A stretch of DNA of 64,000 nucleotides from Natranaerobius thermophilus JW/NM-WN-LF (GCF_000020005.1 NC_010718.1:2376001-2440000); one strand, 5' to 3'. Counted from the stretch's first letter, positions 53,621 through 63,771 are shown. The notes: a model not told the origin generated them from the sequence alone. Numbers and translations are program-made.

Positions 53621-54386
53621 AAAAATCGAAATAAATGAGTATTCAAGTGAAAATTTAACAAGTCTGTACCGGCTCAAAAATGTTATAAAACAAGAAAGTG
53701 GGCAAACAATATTATCAGTACCTGATTTAACATTAAAAGAAGGTGAAGTTTACGGCATAATTGGTCCAAGCGGTGCCGGTAAAAGTACTCTTGTCAGGAT
53801 ACTTAACGGATTATCTCAGCCAACTTCTGGGGAAGTTTATTTCCTAAATAAAGAGCTATTTAACAAAAAAAACCTACGCCAGCTCCAAAAAGAAATGACT
53901 TTAGTGTTTCAAAAACCTCATCTCTTTAATACTACGGTTTTAGAAAACGTAGCTTACGGATTGAAAGTAAGAGGTTATCCTAGTAAAAAAGCTTTTAAAA
54001 TTGCTGAAAATTCACTGAAAGAAATGGGAATTCTAGAGTTAAAAAAAAGAAAGGCCGCTTCTCTATCAGGAGGAGAGGCTCAGCGAGTAGCCTTGGCGAG
54101 AGCTATGGCCTTTAAGCCTAGAGTTCTGCTTTTAGACGAACCTACGGGTAATTTAGACCCAGGGAATATTAAATTGATTGAAAATAAGGTTAACTCTTTG
54201 TACTCTCAAGAACACACTACAGTTATAATGGTTACCCATAACATGTTTCAAGCCAAGCGAATAGCGACTCGGGGCATGTTTATTTATCAAGGTAAACTAA
54301 TTGAAGAAGGCCCAATAGACCAAATTTTTTCAGAACCGGAAAGCAATCTTACTAAACAATTTGTCAACGGGGAAATGATTTTTTAG
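53610..54386 (+). CDS. tupC: Tungstate ABC transporter ATP-binding protein
   Basis: 258 residues. Walker A GPSGAGKSTL, signature LSGGEAQRVALARAMAF, Walker B VLLLDEPTGNLDP and H-loop MVTHNMFQAKRIA are all intact. It energises TupB; the pair would bring in tungstate for the AOR. ATG start overlaps the tupB end. The C-terminal extension (about 220-258) is ordinary. Molybdate specificity cannot be excluded from the ATPase alone. Confidence 0.87.
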   Translation: MGDKKIEINEYSSENLTSLYRLKNVIKQESGQTILSVPDLTLKEGEVYGIIGPSGAGKSTLVRILNGLSQPTSGEVYFLNKELFNKKNLRQLQKEMTLVFQKPHLFNTTVLENVAYGLKVRGYPSKKAFKIAENSLKEMGILELKKRKAASLSGGEAQRVALARAMAFKPRVLLLDEPTGNLDPGNIKLIENKVNSLYSQEHTTVIMVTHNMFQAKRIATRGMFIYQGKLIEEGPIDQIFSEPESNLTKQFVNGEMIF

Positions 54387-54492
54387 AACTTTTTTCCCGC
54401 GTAATTCGTCTAAAAATAGTGATGGCTGTTTTAAGTTTTCTAAACATCACGCCAGTGACCAGACAAAACTTTGGAGGTGAAGAACAAATAAG

Positions 54493-56649
54493 ATGAAAAA
54501 ATTTAGAATTCGTATGAGCATTGTGCCTATCATGCTCATCACACTAATGTTTTTCGCCGGGTCTGTCCTGCCAGGGGGAATATCTCAGGCCCAAGCTGCA
54601 ATGCAGGTGAATGATGACCCTGGCATCCCTGTCTTTATTGATGAAGAAGAAATTACAGAAGGTTTATTACCCCGTTTAAGAAACGGACGTCTATTAGGCC
54701 CTGTCCGAAACATTTCCGAAACTCTAGGAGCCTATGTAGATTATTCGGAAGCCGATCAAGAAGCTATCATTATCAAAGACGACACTGAAGTTCGAATGCA
54801 AGTCGATAGTGATGTAGCTAGGACTTACAGTCCCGGTGAAGAAGTACCAGAAAAAACTCAACTTGATGCTCCCATGTTTATTGATGAGGGTAGATCCTTT
54901 GTACCCCTGAGATTCTTGGCAGAAAACTTTGGTTATTACGTAATATGGGACGAGTCTTCTAGAACCGTTTCCTTGGTCTCTCCGGATCAGGATGAAGATG
55001 AGGAAATAGCTGATGAACCAGAAGAAGTTGACGAAGATCAGAAAGAAAAAGACCAGGAAGAAGATGAGGAAAAGGATCAACAAGAGCCAGAACAACCTGA
55101 AGAAAAAGATGAGGAAGATGAGAAAGAAACTGAAGTTGAACCAAATGATGAAGAAGACAAGATTAAAGATATTCAGGAACAGATTGACGCTAGAACTGAA
55201 GAACTTGATTTACAAGTAAAATTTGAAGATAAAAAAATTGATATAATCACTGAACGTGCTGGGACTGATTTCCCCCAACATGAAGTGGATTTTTCTAAAA
55301 ATGAAGAGCAGTTTATAATCACTGTGAAAAATAGTAAAATTGAGGATAAAAACTGGGATTTTGACAATCAACTGTTAGACAAATTATCAGCAACTACTGT
55401 AGTAACAGAACAAAAAGTAGAAGAAGTTATGGAAGATACTGTTATTGAAGAGGACGAAAATACTGAAATCGGGGATACTGTTAGTACTTACAAGGGTAAA
55501 ATAACTGTTGAGTTAAATTATCCTGTACCTGAATTGGACCCTGATATCTCAAAGAATGACGGAGAAAGTACCTCTTTGATTGTTACCATCCCGAAAGTTT
55601 TTGAAACAATTTTAGAGGAACAAGAAATTGCCAATGGGTTGAAATATACCTCCATTAGAAAAGGCCAAGAAAATGGACCGATAAAAATTCACGAACTACG
55701 ACTAGATCCCCATGGTGATGTCAAACCTGAACTAATCATGGCTCAAGACGGTTTTTCCGGATTTGAGAGACTAGATTCCATGGCCAAAAGAAATAATGCT
55801 ATAGCAGCTATCAATGGAGGGTTTTACTGGCGTGCAGGTCATCCGATTGGTCTTTACATATCGGATCAAAGATTGATCCGAGAACCTATGCCCAACAGAT
55901 CAGCTTTCTTCTACTCAAAGGATGGGGAAGCTACAATAGAGAGGACTGCCTTTAACGGTGGGCTTATGTATATTGATGACATCAATACAAATCTATCAAT
56001 TGACGGTGTGAACAGAAGTAGAGGTCGGGAAGAATTAATTGTCTATACACCTGAGCAAGGTAACACTACAGGTACCACCTCTTCAACTTTTAGAGGTCAT
56101 AAAGAAATTGTTATTTCAGACGAGGAAATCATTGCTATAAACCATGGTGACAGCCAGATACCCGATGATGGTTATGTATTGTCCATTCACGAGCAATATG
56201 TTAGAGCAAACCAAGATTTAATCGATGAACTTGAAACCGGTATGACAACTAAATTACATTGGAACATGGGACAAAGCAAAAACGTGGAAGATGTTGTCTT
56301 TGCCCTCGGAGGAGGACCAAGGATTTTAGAAAAGGGTGAAGTAGATATTCGTTCTATGGAAGAGGTTATCTCAGACAATGTTTCTCAAGGGCGGTCTCCC
56401 AGAACTGCTGTCGGAGTCACCCGAGATGGCCAACTACTATTAACTGCTGTAGACGGAAGGCAAAGTGGATTGAGCATTGGTATGACCTTAGAAGAGCTTG
56501 GAAATTTCATGAAGGACCGAGGTGCTCAAGACGCCCTAAACCTGGATGGAGGCGGTTCCACAATGATGTGGTTTGACAATGAATTTCAAAATAACCCCTC
56601 CAATGGGATAAGAAATATTGGTAACTCCATTGTAATCCGTGAAAAATAG
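54493..56649 (+). CDS. Secreted phosphodiester glycosidase (NAGPA) domain protein
   Basis: 718 residues. Signal peptide (1-35), two copper-amine-oxidase-N-like strands (about 40-155, with FVPLRFLAENFGYYVIWD), a long Glu/Asp-rich linker (about 155-230), a second beta domain (about 235-370), and a NAGPA domain (about 425-718) with AAINGGFYW and ALNLDGGGSTMMW. NAGPA domains cleave phosphodiester-linked sugars, so a wall or exopolysaccharide role is likely. RBS GGAGGTG is 13 nt before ATG 54493, a wide spacing. The acidic linker fits a halophile. Confidence 0.85.
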   Translation: MKKFRIRMSIVPIMLITLMFFAGSVLPGGISQAQAAMQVNDDPGIPVFIDEEEITEGLLPRLRNGRLLGPVRNISETLGAYVDYSEADQEAIIIKDDTEVRMQVDSDVARTYSPGEEVPEKTQLDAPMFIDEGRSFVPLRFLAENFGYYVIWDESSRTVSLVSPDQDEDEEIADEPEEVDEDQKEKDQEEDEEKDQQEPEQPEEKDEEDEKETEVEPNDEEDKIKDIQEQIDARTEELDLQVKFEDKKIDIITERAGTDFPQHEVDFSKNEEQFIITVKNSKIEDKNWDFDNQLLDKLSATTVVTEQKVEEVMEDTVIEEDENTEIGDTVSTYKGKITVELNYPVPELDPDISKNDGESTSLIVTIPKVFETILEEQEIANGLKYTSIRKGQENGPIKIHELRLDPHGDVKPELIMAQDGFSGFERLDSMAKRNNAIAAINGGFYWRAGHPIGLYISDQRLIREPMPNRSAFFYSKDGEATIERTAFNGGLMYIDDINTNLSIDGVNRSRGREELIVYTPEQGNTTGTTSSTFRGHKEIVISDEEIIAINHGDSQIPDDGYVLSIHEQYVRANQDLIDELETGMTTKLHWNMGQSKNVEDVVFALGGGPRILEKGEVDIRSMEEVISDNVSQGRSPRTAVGVTRDGQLLLTAVDGRQSGLSIGMTLEELGNFMKDRGAQDALNLDGGGSTMMWFDNEFQNNPSNGIRNIGNSIVIREK

Positions 56650-56729
56650 AATCTTGAAAAATTCTTGAAATTAGTTTAAATTTAAGTTTAAGTCTAAACT
56701 ATATAAGTTTTACGCGGAGTTGATAATCC

Positions 56730-57347
56730 ATGATAGCTGAATTGGACAAAGCAATATTTCAAGCATTTCAATCCATCCAAGGCACTTTTCCCGCCTTGGA
56801 TGGAATCTTCATTTTTATAGCAGGCCAGTCCAAGTATTTCATGGGAATACTTTTTCTCGTCGGATTTATCCTGTTATTTCTTAACAGATATCAAAAACTA
56901 CAACGGAGCGAGATCAGTTGGACCGGATTAATAGGAACCATGTTAATAGCAGCCCTTTTGGTACTTATACCAATTATATTGTCAGATTTTATCCGGGAGC
57001 TAGTGCAACGAGAAAGGCCCTTTGTTATTTTTGATTTAGAGCCCATGATTGAACAGGATATCAGACCTTCGCTACCCAGCAACCATACGGCTGCCAGCTT
57101 TGCCATAGCAGGTTTCTTTTTGGTTTATTTTCGAAACGCATTTCCTTTCGTTGCCCTACTAGCTGCATTAGTAGGCATAGCTAGAATATATACCGGTATC
57201 CATTTTCCTCTGGATATTCTAGCAGGATCAGTTGTCGGTATATTACCGGCTTTGCTGTTCCTGGCCTTAAGCAGCAGGATAAACTATCGAGGCTGGTCCC
57301 AGGATTACCTTTCGCGTTATCGAAAGCCAAAACTAAAACGAAAGTAA
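56730..57347 (+). CDS. PAP2-family undecaprenyl-pyrophosphate phosphatase-like protein
   Basis: 205 residues with about five helices. The phosphatase signature is split into RERPF (about 92-96), PSNHTAASFA and YTGIHFPLDILAGSVVG, which supply the catalytic His pair. Such enzymes recycle the lipid carrier of cell-wall synthesis. RBS CGGAGTTG before ATG 56730. It is 80 bp behind the NAGPA gene and may be cotranscribed; a terminator follows. Confidence 0.85.
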   Translation: MIAELDKAIFQAFQSIQGTFPALDGIFIFIAGQSKYFMGILFLVGFILLFLNRYQKLQRSEISWTGLIGTMLIAALLVLIPIILSDFIRELVQRERPFVIFDLEPMIEQDIRPSLPSNHTAASFAIAGFFLVYFRNAFPFVALLAALVGIARIYTGIHFPLDILAGSVVGILPALLFLALSSRINYRGWSQDYLSRYRKPKLKRK

Positions 57348-57398
57348 ACAACTGTCAGTCGCTGTTAGACTGTCATAATCAGACTGTCATAAATCGTT

Positions 57399-57438
57399 AA
57401 CCGTTGTTACTAACAATCAGTAACAGCGGTTTTTTTTA
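57399..57438 (+). terminator. Terminator of the PAP2 phosphatase gene
   Basis: AACCGTTGTTACT (57399-57411) and AGTAACAGCGGTT (57419-57431) pair with one mismatch; T8 follows. Confidence 0.88.
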
Positions 57439-57600
57439 TTTTACTTTTTTATTATTTTTTAAAAATCGAATACTTTTAGTGTGCAGGAATACTGCCCCTC
57501 CTCACAGAATAGTTTATTTGGGAAATTGTTCACCGAAAACTTCCACAAAGAAAGGAAATTTCAACAAAAGAATCACCAATTAGAGAGGAGCTGTTAAAAA

Positions 57601-58125
57601 ATGAATACTCTAGCCAAGAACTCACCGGTACAATTAGCCTTTGCCGGTCTTTTTATTGCACTAGGAGTCTTATTACCGATACCATTTCATATAGCCGGAA
57701 TTGCTGGATCCATTTTTTTGCCTATGCATATCCCGGTTCTTCTAGCCGGTTTTTATTTAGGCGGTCTATACGGCCTGTGTATTGGGATGATCACCCCTTT
57801 AATTAGCCACCTGGTCACCGGAATGCCTCCCTTATCTCCTATCCCTATGCTTCCCATCATGATTATGGAATTGGGTACATACGGTCTTTTAGCTGGACTT
57901 TTATATAACAAAAGTAGAGGGGCCTTAATTTCATTAATAGGAAGTATGATTGGTGGGCGTTTAGTGGCTGGTTTAATGGTTTGGTTGTTGATCACTGTCT
58001 TTGGCTTTCAACAGCTAGATTATCCCATGGCTTATCTAAGCGGAGCCGTAGTAACTGGTTTACCTGGAATAGGGTTGCAGTTATTCTTAATACCTTTAAT
58101 AATTAACCGCCTAGAAAGTAAGTAA
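57601..58125 (+). CDS. ECF transporter S component, substrate unknown
   Basis: 174 residues with five or six helices. The LPMHIPVLLAGFYLGGLYG and LISHLVTGMPP stretches are found in the vitamin-type ECF S-component family (pfam12822-like). It would use the shared ECF energising module, which is not in this window. AGAGGAG precedes ATG 57601. The leader 57439-57600 shows no riboswitch I could recognise, so the vitamin cannot be named. A methyltransferase gene follows after 48 bp. Confidence 0.75.
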   Translation: MNTLAKNSPVQLAFAGLFIALGVLLPIPFHIAGIAGSIFLPMHIPVLLAGFYLGGLYGLCIGMITPLISHLVTGMPPLSPIPMLPIMIMELGTYGLLAGLLYNKSRGALISLIGSMIGGRLVAGLMVWLLITVFGFQQLDYPMAYLSGAVVTGLPGIGLQLFLIPLIINRLESK

Positions 58126-58173
58126 ATTTGCCGCCAGAAAAGTAAGTCTAATGCTTAAACAGGAGGGATACAA

Positions 58174-58854
58174 GTGGATATTAATAAAAAGTCAAACAAT
58201 AATGAATCTACAAATAATGAGAATGATGTAAATACGGATGAAAAGCAAGAAAATACGAATGAAAGACAAGAAACAAAAGCCTTTTTTGATACAGCATCCC
58301 AGTACTGGGATGACCGCATTGTTCACAATGAAGATATCATCCGGGATTCCCTGAGTTATATTGATTTCGAGTCGAAGAATAGAGTACTTGATGTAGGAAC
58401 CGGTACCGGCATCATGCTAAAGTTTTTACTCCCAAATCTATCAGAGACAGCTTCAATTCTAGCTGTTGACTTATCACCACAGATGATTGCCAAGGCAAAA
58501 GGAAAATATCGTGACCAACGCATTAAGTTTCAAGAACTAGATGTAGAAACAGAACCTTTTCAAAATGAACAGTTTGATTTGATAATCCTATACTCTGTAT
58601 TCCCTCACTTGAACGATAAAAGCCGAGTTTTAAGACATTTAAGCAAATCTCTGATAACCGGTGGAGAACTTTGCATTCTCCATTCCAAGTCCAGAGCAGA
58701 AATTAATGACATGCATAAAAGTTTAGGTAATCCTGTTTCAAATCACCTGCTCCCACCTATTAGTGAACTTCAAAAAATGGCAGAAAAAAACCGCCTGACA
58801 ACACAGGTGGCCCAATCCGATGAAAATAGCTATTTTTACTTGGGAAAAAAGTAA
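58174..58854 (+). CDS. Class I SAM-dependent methyltransferase
   Basis: 226 residues from GTG 58174 (AGGAGG upstream). The first 35 residues are Asn/Glu-rich low complexity. SAM site VLDVGTGTGIMLKFL, with AVDLSPQMIAKAKG and the post-motif FDLIILYSVFPHL. Like methyltransferase 11/25 proteins; cotranscription with the ECF S component suggests work on the imported compound, but this is inference. It converges on the MATE gene with 14 bp between them. Confidence 0.78.
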   Translation: MDINKKSNNNESTNNENDVNTDEKQENTNERQETKAFFDTASQYWDDRIVHNEDIIRDSLSYIDFESKNRVLDVGTGTGIMLKFLLPNLSETASILAVDLSPQMIAKAKGKYRDQRIKFQELDVETEPFQNEQFDLIILYSVFPHLNDKSRVLRHLSKSLITGGELCILHSKSRAEINDMHKSLGNPVSNHLLPPISELQKMAEKNRLTTQVAQSDENSYFYLGKK

Positions 58855-58868
58855 TAATTCACTTTTTA

Positions 58869-60251
58869 CTATGAATGGACAAATCTAGTCATCCTCTTAA
58901 AGGTACTCTTGAACCAAAGCATTCCCACACCGAAAAAGGTGAAATCACTTAATCCAAGGGCTAGCCAGATTCCGGACGCTCCCAAACCAGTTTGAGAAGT
59001 CAAAAATAGAGCCAGAGGGATCCCCACCAGACCAACCCTGATTAGACTGATAATCAGAGCCGGAATGGCTTTGCCCAGTCCTTGGAATGAATGAGCTGAA
59101 ATCAGGCCACTACCCAGGAAGGGATAAAAGATAGGTAATATCCTAAGGTAACTGACTCCGTGACTCATAACGTCTTGTTCCTGGGAAAATATGCCAATAA
59201 AAAATTCCGGAAACGCAAATAAAAATACACCTACAGAGGCCATAAAACCAGCAGCCATGGCCTGGGCAGTCCAATAAGACCTACGTACTCGTTCGAGTTC
59301 ACCAGCTCCATAATTTTGTCCCACCATGGTAACCATACTAATTCCAATAGCAATTCCAGGCAGTATTGCCAGGGAATCTATCCTAAAGCCAAGGCCCAGG
59401 GCAGCCACGGCTTCGTCACCGAAACCAGAAGCTAGACGATTGTATACAAACAGAGTCAAAGACATCATGGCCTGAGAGGCTGATGTAGGCAATCCGACAG
59501 CCATGATTTGTTTGATAATTTCCGATTCAAAGACAAACTTGGTCATATTAAATTTAATTGTAGACCTTCCCGTAGAAAAGTGCCATACCAGAAATAATAA
59601 TCCTAAAAACCTACTAAGTACTATGGCTAAGGCCGCTCCTGCAACTCCCATGGCAGGCACAGGCCCCAGTCCAAATATAAAAATCGGATCCAAAAGAATA
59701 TTGAAACCAACCCCAACCACTTGCTTCATCATTGAGGTTTTCATATCTCCTTCTCCCCGGAGAACTCCATCTAAAGCCAAAAATAAAAAGAATATCAAAT
59801 TACCCCAGAATATGATGCTGGTATATTCCACTGCCAAAGAATACAATTCTCCTTCGGCTCCCATAAATGAAATTATATATGGGGCAAAACTGACACCTAT
59901 AATTGTGGCAACTATCCCTAGGATTACTGCCAGGGTTATGGCTTGGGATGCTGTTTTCCGTGCTTTTTCATCTTCGCCTGCTCCAATACTGCGAGCAATA
60001 TAAGAACTGGTACCAACGGCCACAGCATTACCCATGGCTATTAGAATAAATAAGATGGGCATATTCATGCTAACTGCCGCAATAGCATTATGACCCAGCT
60101 GACTTACAAAAAAAGTGTCTACTATATTGAATATCGTTTGGAGAAACATACCCCCCATAATGGGAAGTGCCAATCTTATTAGTTTTTTCGGTATACTACC
60201 TGTAGTCAGGTCGCGTTTATTCTGCTGGGCTAATTGAGCTCCCCCGGCCAT
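58869..60251 (-). CDS. MATE family multidrug/Na+-coupled efflux transporter
   Basis: 460 residues with 12 helices. LIRLALPIMGGMFLQTIFNIVDTFFVSQLG is abbreviated here as the family start, followed by GNAVAVGTSSYIARSIGAG and a second repeat with the analogous VGLPTSASQAMMSL and VTMVGQNYGAGE. MATE exporters use a Na+ or H+ gradient. ATG 60251 has GAGGTG ahead; a GTG at 60260 is less likely. Substrate unknown. Confidence 0.9.
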   Translation of the reverse strand: MAGGAQLAQQNKRDLTTGSIPKKLIRLALPIMGGMFLQTIFNIVDTFFVSQLGHNAIAAVSMNMPILFILIAMGNAVAVGTSSYIARSIGAGEDEKARKTASQAITLAVILGIVATIIGVSFAPYIISFMGAEGELYSLAVEYTSIIFWGNLIFFLFLALDGVLRGEGDMKTSMMKQVVGVGFNILLDPIFIFGLGPVPAMGVAGAALAIVLSRFLGLLFLVWHFSTGRSTIKFNMTKFVFESEIIKQIMAVGLPTSASQAMMSLTLFVYNRLASGFGDEAVAALGLGFRIDSLAILPGIAIGISMVTMVGQNYGAGELERVRRSYWTAQAMAAGFMASVGVFLFAFPEFFIGIFSQEQDVMSHGVSYLRILPIFYPFLGSGLISAHSFQGLGKAIPALIISLIRVGLVGIPLALFLTSQTGLGASGIWLALGLSDFTFFGVGMLWFKSTFKRMTRFVHS

Positions 60252-60331
60252 TCCCCTCACCTCTCACTTAATATTTATAATAAAATAGCTATCACTTAAT
60301 CCCTAGCAGTCATATTATCACTTATCAATAA

Positions 60332-60394
60332 AATAAAAAAGAGCCCAAGGAGCCCTTTCCAAAATTTTAGAATTGGAAAGGGACATGAGGCTCT
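60332..60394 (-). terminator. Terminator of the ferredoxin gene
   Basis: A two-tier hairpin: inner CCCTTTCCAA/TTGGAAAGGG (60353-60382) and outer AGAGCC/GGCTCT (60340-60394), followed on the minus strand by T6. Confidence 0.8.
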
Positions 60395-60479
60395 AAATTA
60401 TATGCTTACTTTTTGTTGTTATTCGGCTTTTGTCTCTTAGGCTGTTTATCTTTTTTAAATTATTTTATATCTTATAGAT

Positions 60480-61256
60480 TTATTTTTTGTCACCTTGTAC
60501 GCCAATGACAACTTGCTCCAGGGGAATATTCTGTTCAGATAGTTCTAAGGCTTTTTTGACGATGGAAAGCATCCCTGAACAGCAAGGTACTTCCATTATA
60601 GCTACAGTTACACTGTTGATATCATTTACTGTGAAAATTTGTGCCAGTTTTTCTACATAACTGTTGCCGTCATCCAATTTAGGACAACCTATTGCTACGC
60701 TTTTATCTTTAAGCAAATTGTTGTGAAATTCCGGATAGGCAAAGGGTACACAATCCGCTGCGATTAACAGATCACTTCCATCAAAGTATGGGGCATGGGG
60801 TGATACTAAATGTAATTGAACCGGCCATTGAGTCAGTTGGGAAACAGCTTGACATTCATCTTCCTCTGATCCAGTTTCTTTTTGTTCTTTAGCTTTTCCG
60901 GGATTTGATTGAGGTCTGCTGCTAGGACAACCTCCACCATTCTGCATTTGCATCATGCGGCTTCCGGGGCATCCCCCTGCTGTTGCTTCAGTTTTGGCTT
61001 GTTGTTCAGATTTCAATTCTTTTAGCCTTTCTTTAACTGCTTCTTCGTCAAATTCATCAGCTTCTCTTTCAATGATTTCAATGGCACCCTGAGGACACTC
61101 ACCCAGGCAGTCACCTAAACCGTCACATAACTTATCGTCCAATAGACGTGCTTTCCCGTCCACTATTTGAATAGCACCTTCTTCACATGCTGGTACACAC
61201 AGACCACAGCCATCACATTTTTCTTCATCTATACGCACAATTTTTCTCTTTACCAT
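60480..61256 (-). CDS. Two-[4Fe-4S] ferredoxin-like protein with C-terminal Cys domain
   Basis: 258 residues. CDGCGLCVPACEEGAI and CDGLGDCLGECPQGAI are two cluster sites (the second spacing is CxxxxxC and less regular). A charged linker with CPGSR and CPSSR follows, then a domain with AADCVPFAYPEFHN, GCPKLDD and EVPCCSGM. The family is common in anaerobes with unknown role, sometimes near hydroxylamine reductase. RBS AGGAGG; a terminator follows. Soluble, cytoplasmic. Confidence 0.82.
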   Translation of the reverse strand: MVKRKIVRIDEEKCDGCGLCVPACEEGAIQIVDGKARLLDDKLCDGLGDCLGECPQGAIEIIEREADEFDEEAVKERLKELKSEQQAKTEATAGGCPGSRMMQMQNGGGCPSSRPQSNPGKAKEQKETGSEEDECQAVSQLTQWPVQLHLVSPHAPYFDGSDLLIAADCVPFAYPEFHNNLLKDKSVAIGCPKLDDGNSYVEKLAQIFTVNDINSVTVAIMEVPCCSGMLSIVKKALELSEQNIPLEQVVIGVQGDKK

Positions 61257-61365
61257 TTTAATTACCTCCTCTGTGTTGAATTGTTATGTTCATTTTAGCA
61301 GCGAATTTTGGCCGGGTCTGTGATACATATCATACTCATAAATTTTATGAGGTTTTTCCTGATAT

Positions 61366-62445
61366 TTATTCAGTTGGGTATGGAACCTCTTGGATCTCTT
61401 GAGATTCTAATTCGTATATTTCCACATCTCGAAGGGGTGTTTCGTAAACCAGGCGATTACCGTCGGGAGACCAGGAGGCATTGTTCAATTCCAGGGTTTC
61501 TATAATATCAAAATTTTCTAGATCTATAATTTCTGCCGTGGGACCACCCTTGTCTTCTGTTTTTACGACCAAATGATTGCCCTGGGGAGAAAGCATTACT
61601 TTTGGTTCAAAACCTTCTAGTTCCAGACTCTCCTGTTCATTGCCTTCCAGGTCATAACCGTACAGTATCGAGCTGGCTCCAGTATCCTGAACTATAAATA
61701 TCATCTCCTGTTCTTGTGGCTCTACAAAACCAGCATCCATATCAAGAGCTGCATCATTCAATGAGATAATGTCTTCAGTAGTTCCTTCAGCCAGGTCAAT
61801 TTCTTTAAGATGATAATCTGTGTTGTATTCTTCGTACATTATCCCCTGGCCTTGGGATATCATCTCAAGTTCCAAATAACCCTCCGAATCGTAAATTGTC
61901 TCAAAATCCGAAGACTCTAGGTTGTATTTTTCTAGCTTACTTTGACCGGGCTCCATACCTGCTGGTTTGAAATACAGATAATCATCTCCTGGAAAATGCC
62001 TGGCCCAGTCAGCCATCAAAATATCAACAGTCTCTAAATCCTCATTAATTATCTCCAATTCCTGATCACCAGAAGGAACGAATAAATATTCGCCAGAATA
62101 GTCCATTAAAGGAAGAATACCAGACCACATCTTTTCAAATAGGATTTCATCCGTCTCTTCCTGTAAATCTAGATAGTAAATTTCCCAAAGTTCTTGCTCA
62201 TCCTCTTCATCGATATACTCTGTGCGCAAACCGGAGTATACAATTTCGTCATCGGAGATAAACTGAGGAGTTTCCCGTCGTGTCAGTTCTATTTCTTCGG
62301 ACACCTCTTCAATTTCTTTTCCATTATCATCCTTTTCAGCAGTGTCATTTCCTGTTTGTTCTTCTTCATCATTATTACAACCAGGAATGATAATCAAAGA
62401 AAAGCTTAATATCAGTATCATTATCGTTGACTTAACCTTGCTCAT
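61366..62445 (-). CDS. Lipoprotein with predicted beta-propeller (WD40-like)
   Basis: 359 residues. Signal peptide with lipobox LIIIPGCNND, then an acidic domain with repeating SPDG/SPQG turns (for example LSPQGNHLVVKT and WSPDGNRLVYET), the hallmark of TolB-like WD40 propellers. Attached to the outer face of the membrane. GGAGGTG precedes ATG 62445. A chaperone, sensor or wall-binding role cannot be chosen. Confidence 0.75.
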   Translation of the reverse strand: MSKVKSTIMILILSFSLIIIPGCNNDEEEQTGNDTAEKDDNGKEIEEVSEEIELTRRETPQFISDDEIVYSGLRTEYIDEEDEQELWEIYYLDLQEETDEILFEKMWSGILPLMDYSGEYLFVPSGDQELEIINEDLETVDILMADWARHFPGDDYLYFKPAGMEPGQSKLEKYNLESSDFETIYDSEGYLELEMISQGQGIMYEEYNTDYHLKEIDLAEGTTEDIISLNDAALDMDAGFVEPQEQEMIFIVQDTGASSILYGYDLEGNEQESLELEGFEPKVMLSPQGNHLVVKTEDKGGPTAEIIDLENFDIIETLELNNASWSPDGNRLVYETPLRDVEIYELESQEIQEVPYPTE

Positions 62446-62535
62446 AATCTATCACCTCCAATATTGCATTTAAACCTCTTATGACTAAAGTCACGAGAAA
62501 GCGTGACGACTGTTTCAAACTTGACCAATGGCATA

Positions 62536-63771
62536 CTAATCAATTAAATCTTTTAAAGTTTTAGCCCTGGCTTCCACCGAACGTTCCAAAATCTCTTGTA
62601 AGTTGTGAAGTTCTTTTACTTGAGGCATGGGAGTAGTGCGTGTCTCTAATACAATTCTTTGTCTATCTTCATTTAAGGTATACAGAGCAACCTGGCCTAG
62701 TTCTAGGGATTCTAACTTTTCTTTATTTAAGTGACTATTAGGGAAGTATTTTGTATCAACAAAGGCCGCATCCTCTTCTTCGAGACGGAAAAAAGCCAAT
62801 ACGCGGCAATGTTCTGTCAAGGCGGAGTACTTGTGGAAAATACCTCGGCTTCGCTGAGTCATATTCAGTGAAATTTTGAGCTTTTCACCTGTTTTCAACC
62901 ATTCTCTCAGGACATGAGTTTTTAAAACTGAAGGATATGCCGGAAGTTCGTTAAAGTACATGTAGCAAGGTACTAATTCGGTACTAAACTCTTCTCTTAG
63001 CTCAGAGGATACCTTTAACTTTAGCAAGACCAGATCCATCATTACTCTGGAAGCGGTATAGCCCAATTCATCCTGAGGAAGATTGAAAATCAATACCTGT
63101 CCTCTATCCATAACCTTTTTTAAATTAAATGTAGATTTTTGCTCTTTAGAAATCCTCTTAATTAATTCATTGTCCATTAGGTAATTTATTTTCTCTTTTA
63201 ATTCAGAAAATATATCTGGATTATTTTCTTCAATTTTGACTGCTTCCTGATTCCAGAACTCGTGTTCTTCTTGTGACATTTCCTCTTGTAGTGATTCGAT
63301 AGGACTTTTATCGCCTTTAAGAACCTTAAAACCGTCCAGAGTGGTCAGCGAATAAGTTAAGGCCGTATCAGCCAATTGGCTCAAGTATTTGTACACTTCT
63401 TCTGAAAATTCGCCTTCATCTAATCCTTTTTCTATCAAACCTTTGACCAGTATAGGAAAGTAATCTTTGATCAGTTGTCTTTCACGGTCCTTAATTTGAT
63501 TAGTCTGAGAATGCAATTCAAAAATGTTCCAGCCAAGGGGATAAAACTTGTGAGTACAATCAAGATAATAAATATCTCTTCGGTCAACTTTAATATGCTC
63601 TATAACACGACTGGCCAGCGACCCTTGGGTATCAAAGGCTATCACTCCATCGCCACGTTCGATATCATTCAAAATCATGTTTCCCAGCAAGGTGCTTTTA
63701 CCCGTTTTTTTAACACCCAGAGCCAGGAAATGTTCAAACCGATAATCTTCACCGTGAAATAATCTAAACAT
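62536..63771 (-). CDS. HerA/VirD4-like AAA+ ATPase
   Basis: 411 residues from ATG 63771 (GGGGGG site seven bases upstream). Walker A GVKKTGKSTLLGNM and a Walker B-like PCYMYFNELPAYP with the conserved acidic residue, then Q-loop-like NMTQRSRG. This matches the DNA-pumping HerA/TraD/VirD4 family, which moves DNA or plugs secretion channels. Without a relaxase, channel or partition gene nearby, its job is open. The gene to its upstream side runs off the window. Confidence 0.7.
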   Translation of the reverse strand: MFRLFHGEDYRFEHFLALGVKKTGKSTLLGNMILNDIERGDGVIAFDTQGSLASRVIEHIKVDRRDIYYLDCTHKFYPLGWNIFELHSQTNQIKDRERQLIKDYFPILVKGLIEKGLDEGEFSEEVYKYLSQLADTALTYSLTTLDGFKVLKGDKSPIESLQEEMSQEEHEFWNQEAVKIEENNPDIFSELKEKINYLMDNELIKRISKEQKSTFNLKKVMDRGQVLIFNLPQDELGYTASRVMMDLVLLKLKVSSELREEFSTELVPCYMYFNELPAYPSVLKTHVLREWLKTGEKLKISLNMTQRSRGIFHKYSALTEHCRVLAFFRLEEEDAAFVDTKYFPNSHLNKEKLESLELGQVALYTLNEDRQRIVLETRTTPMPQVKELHNLQEILERSVEARAKTLKDLID

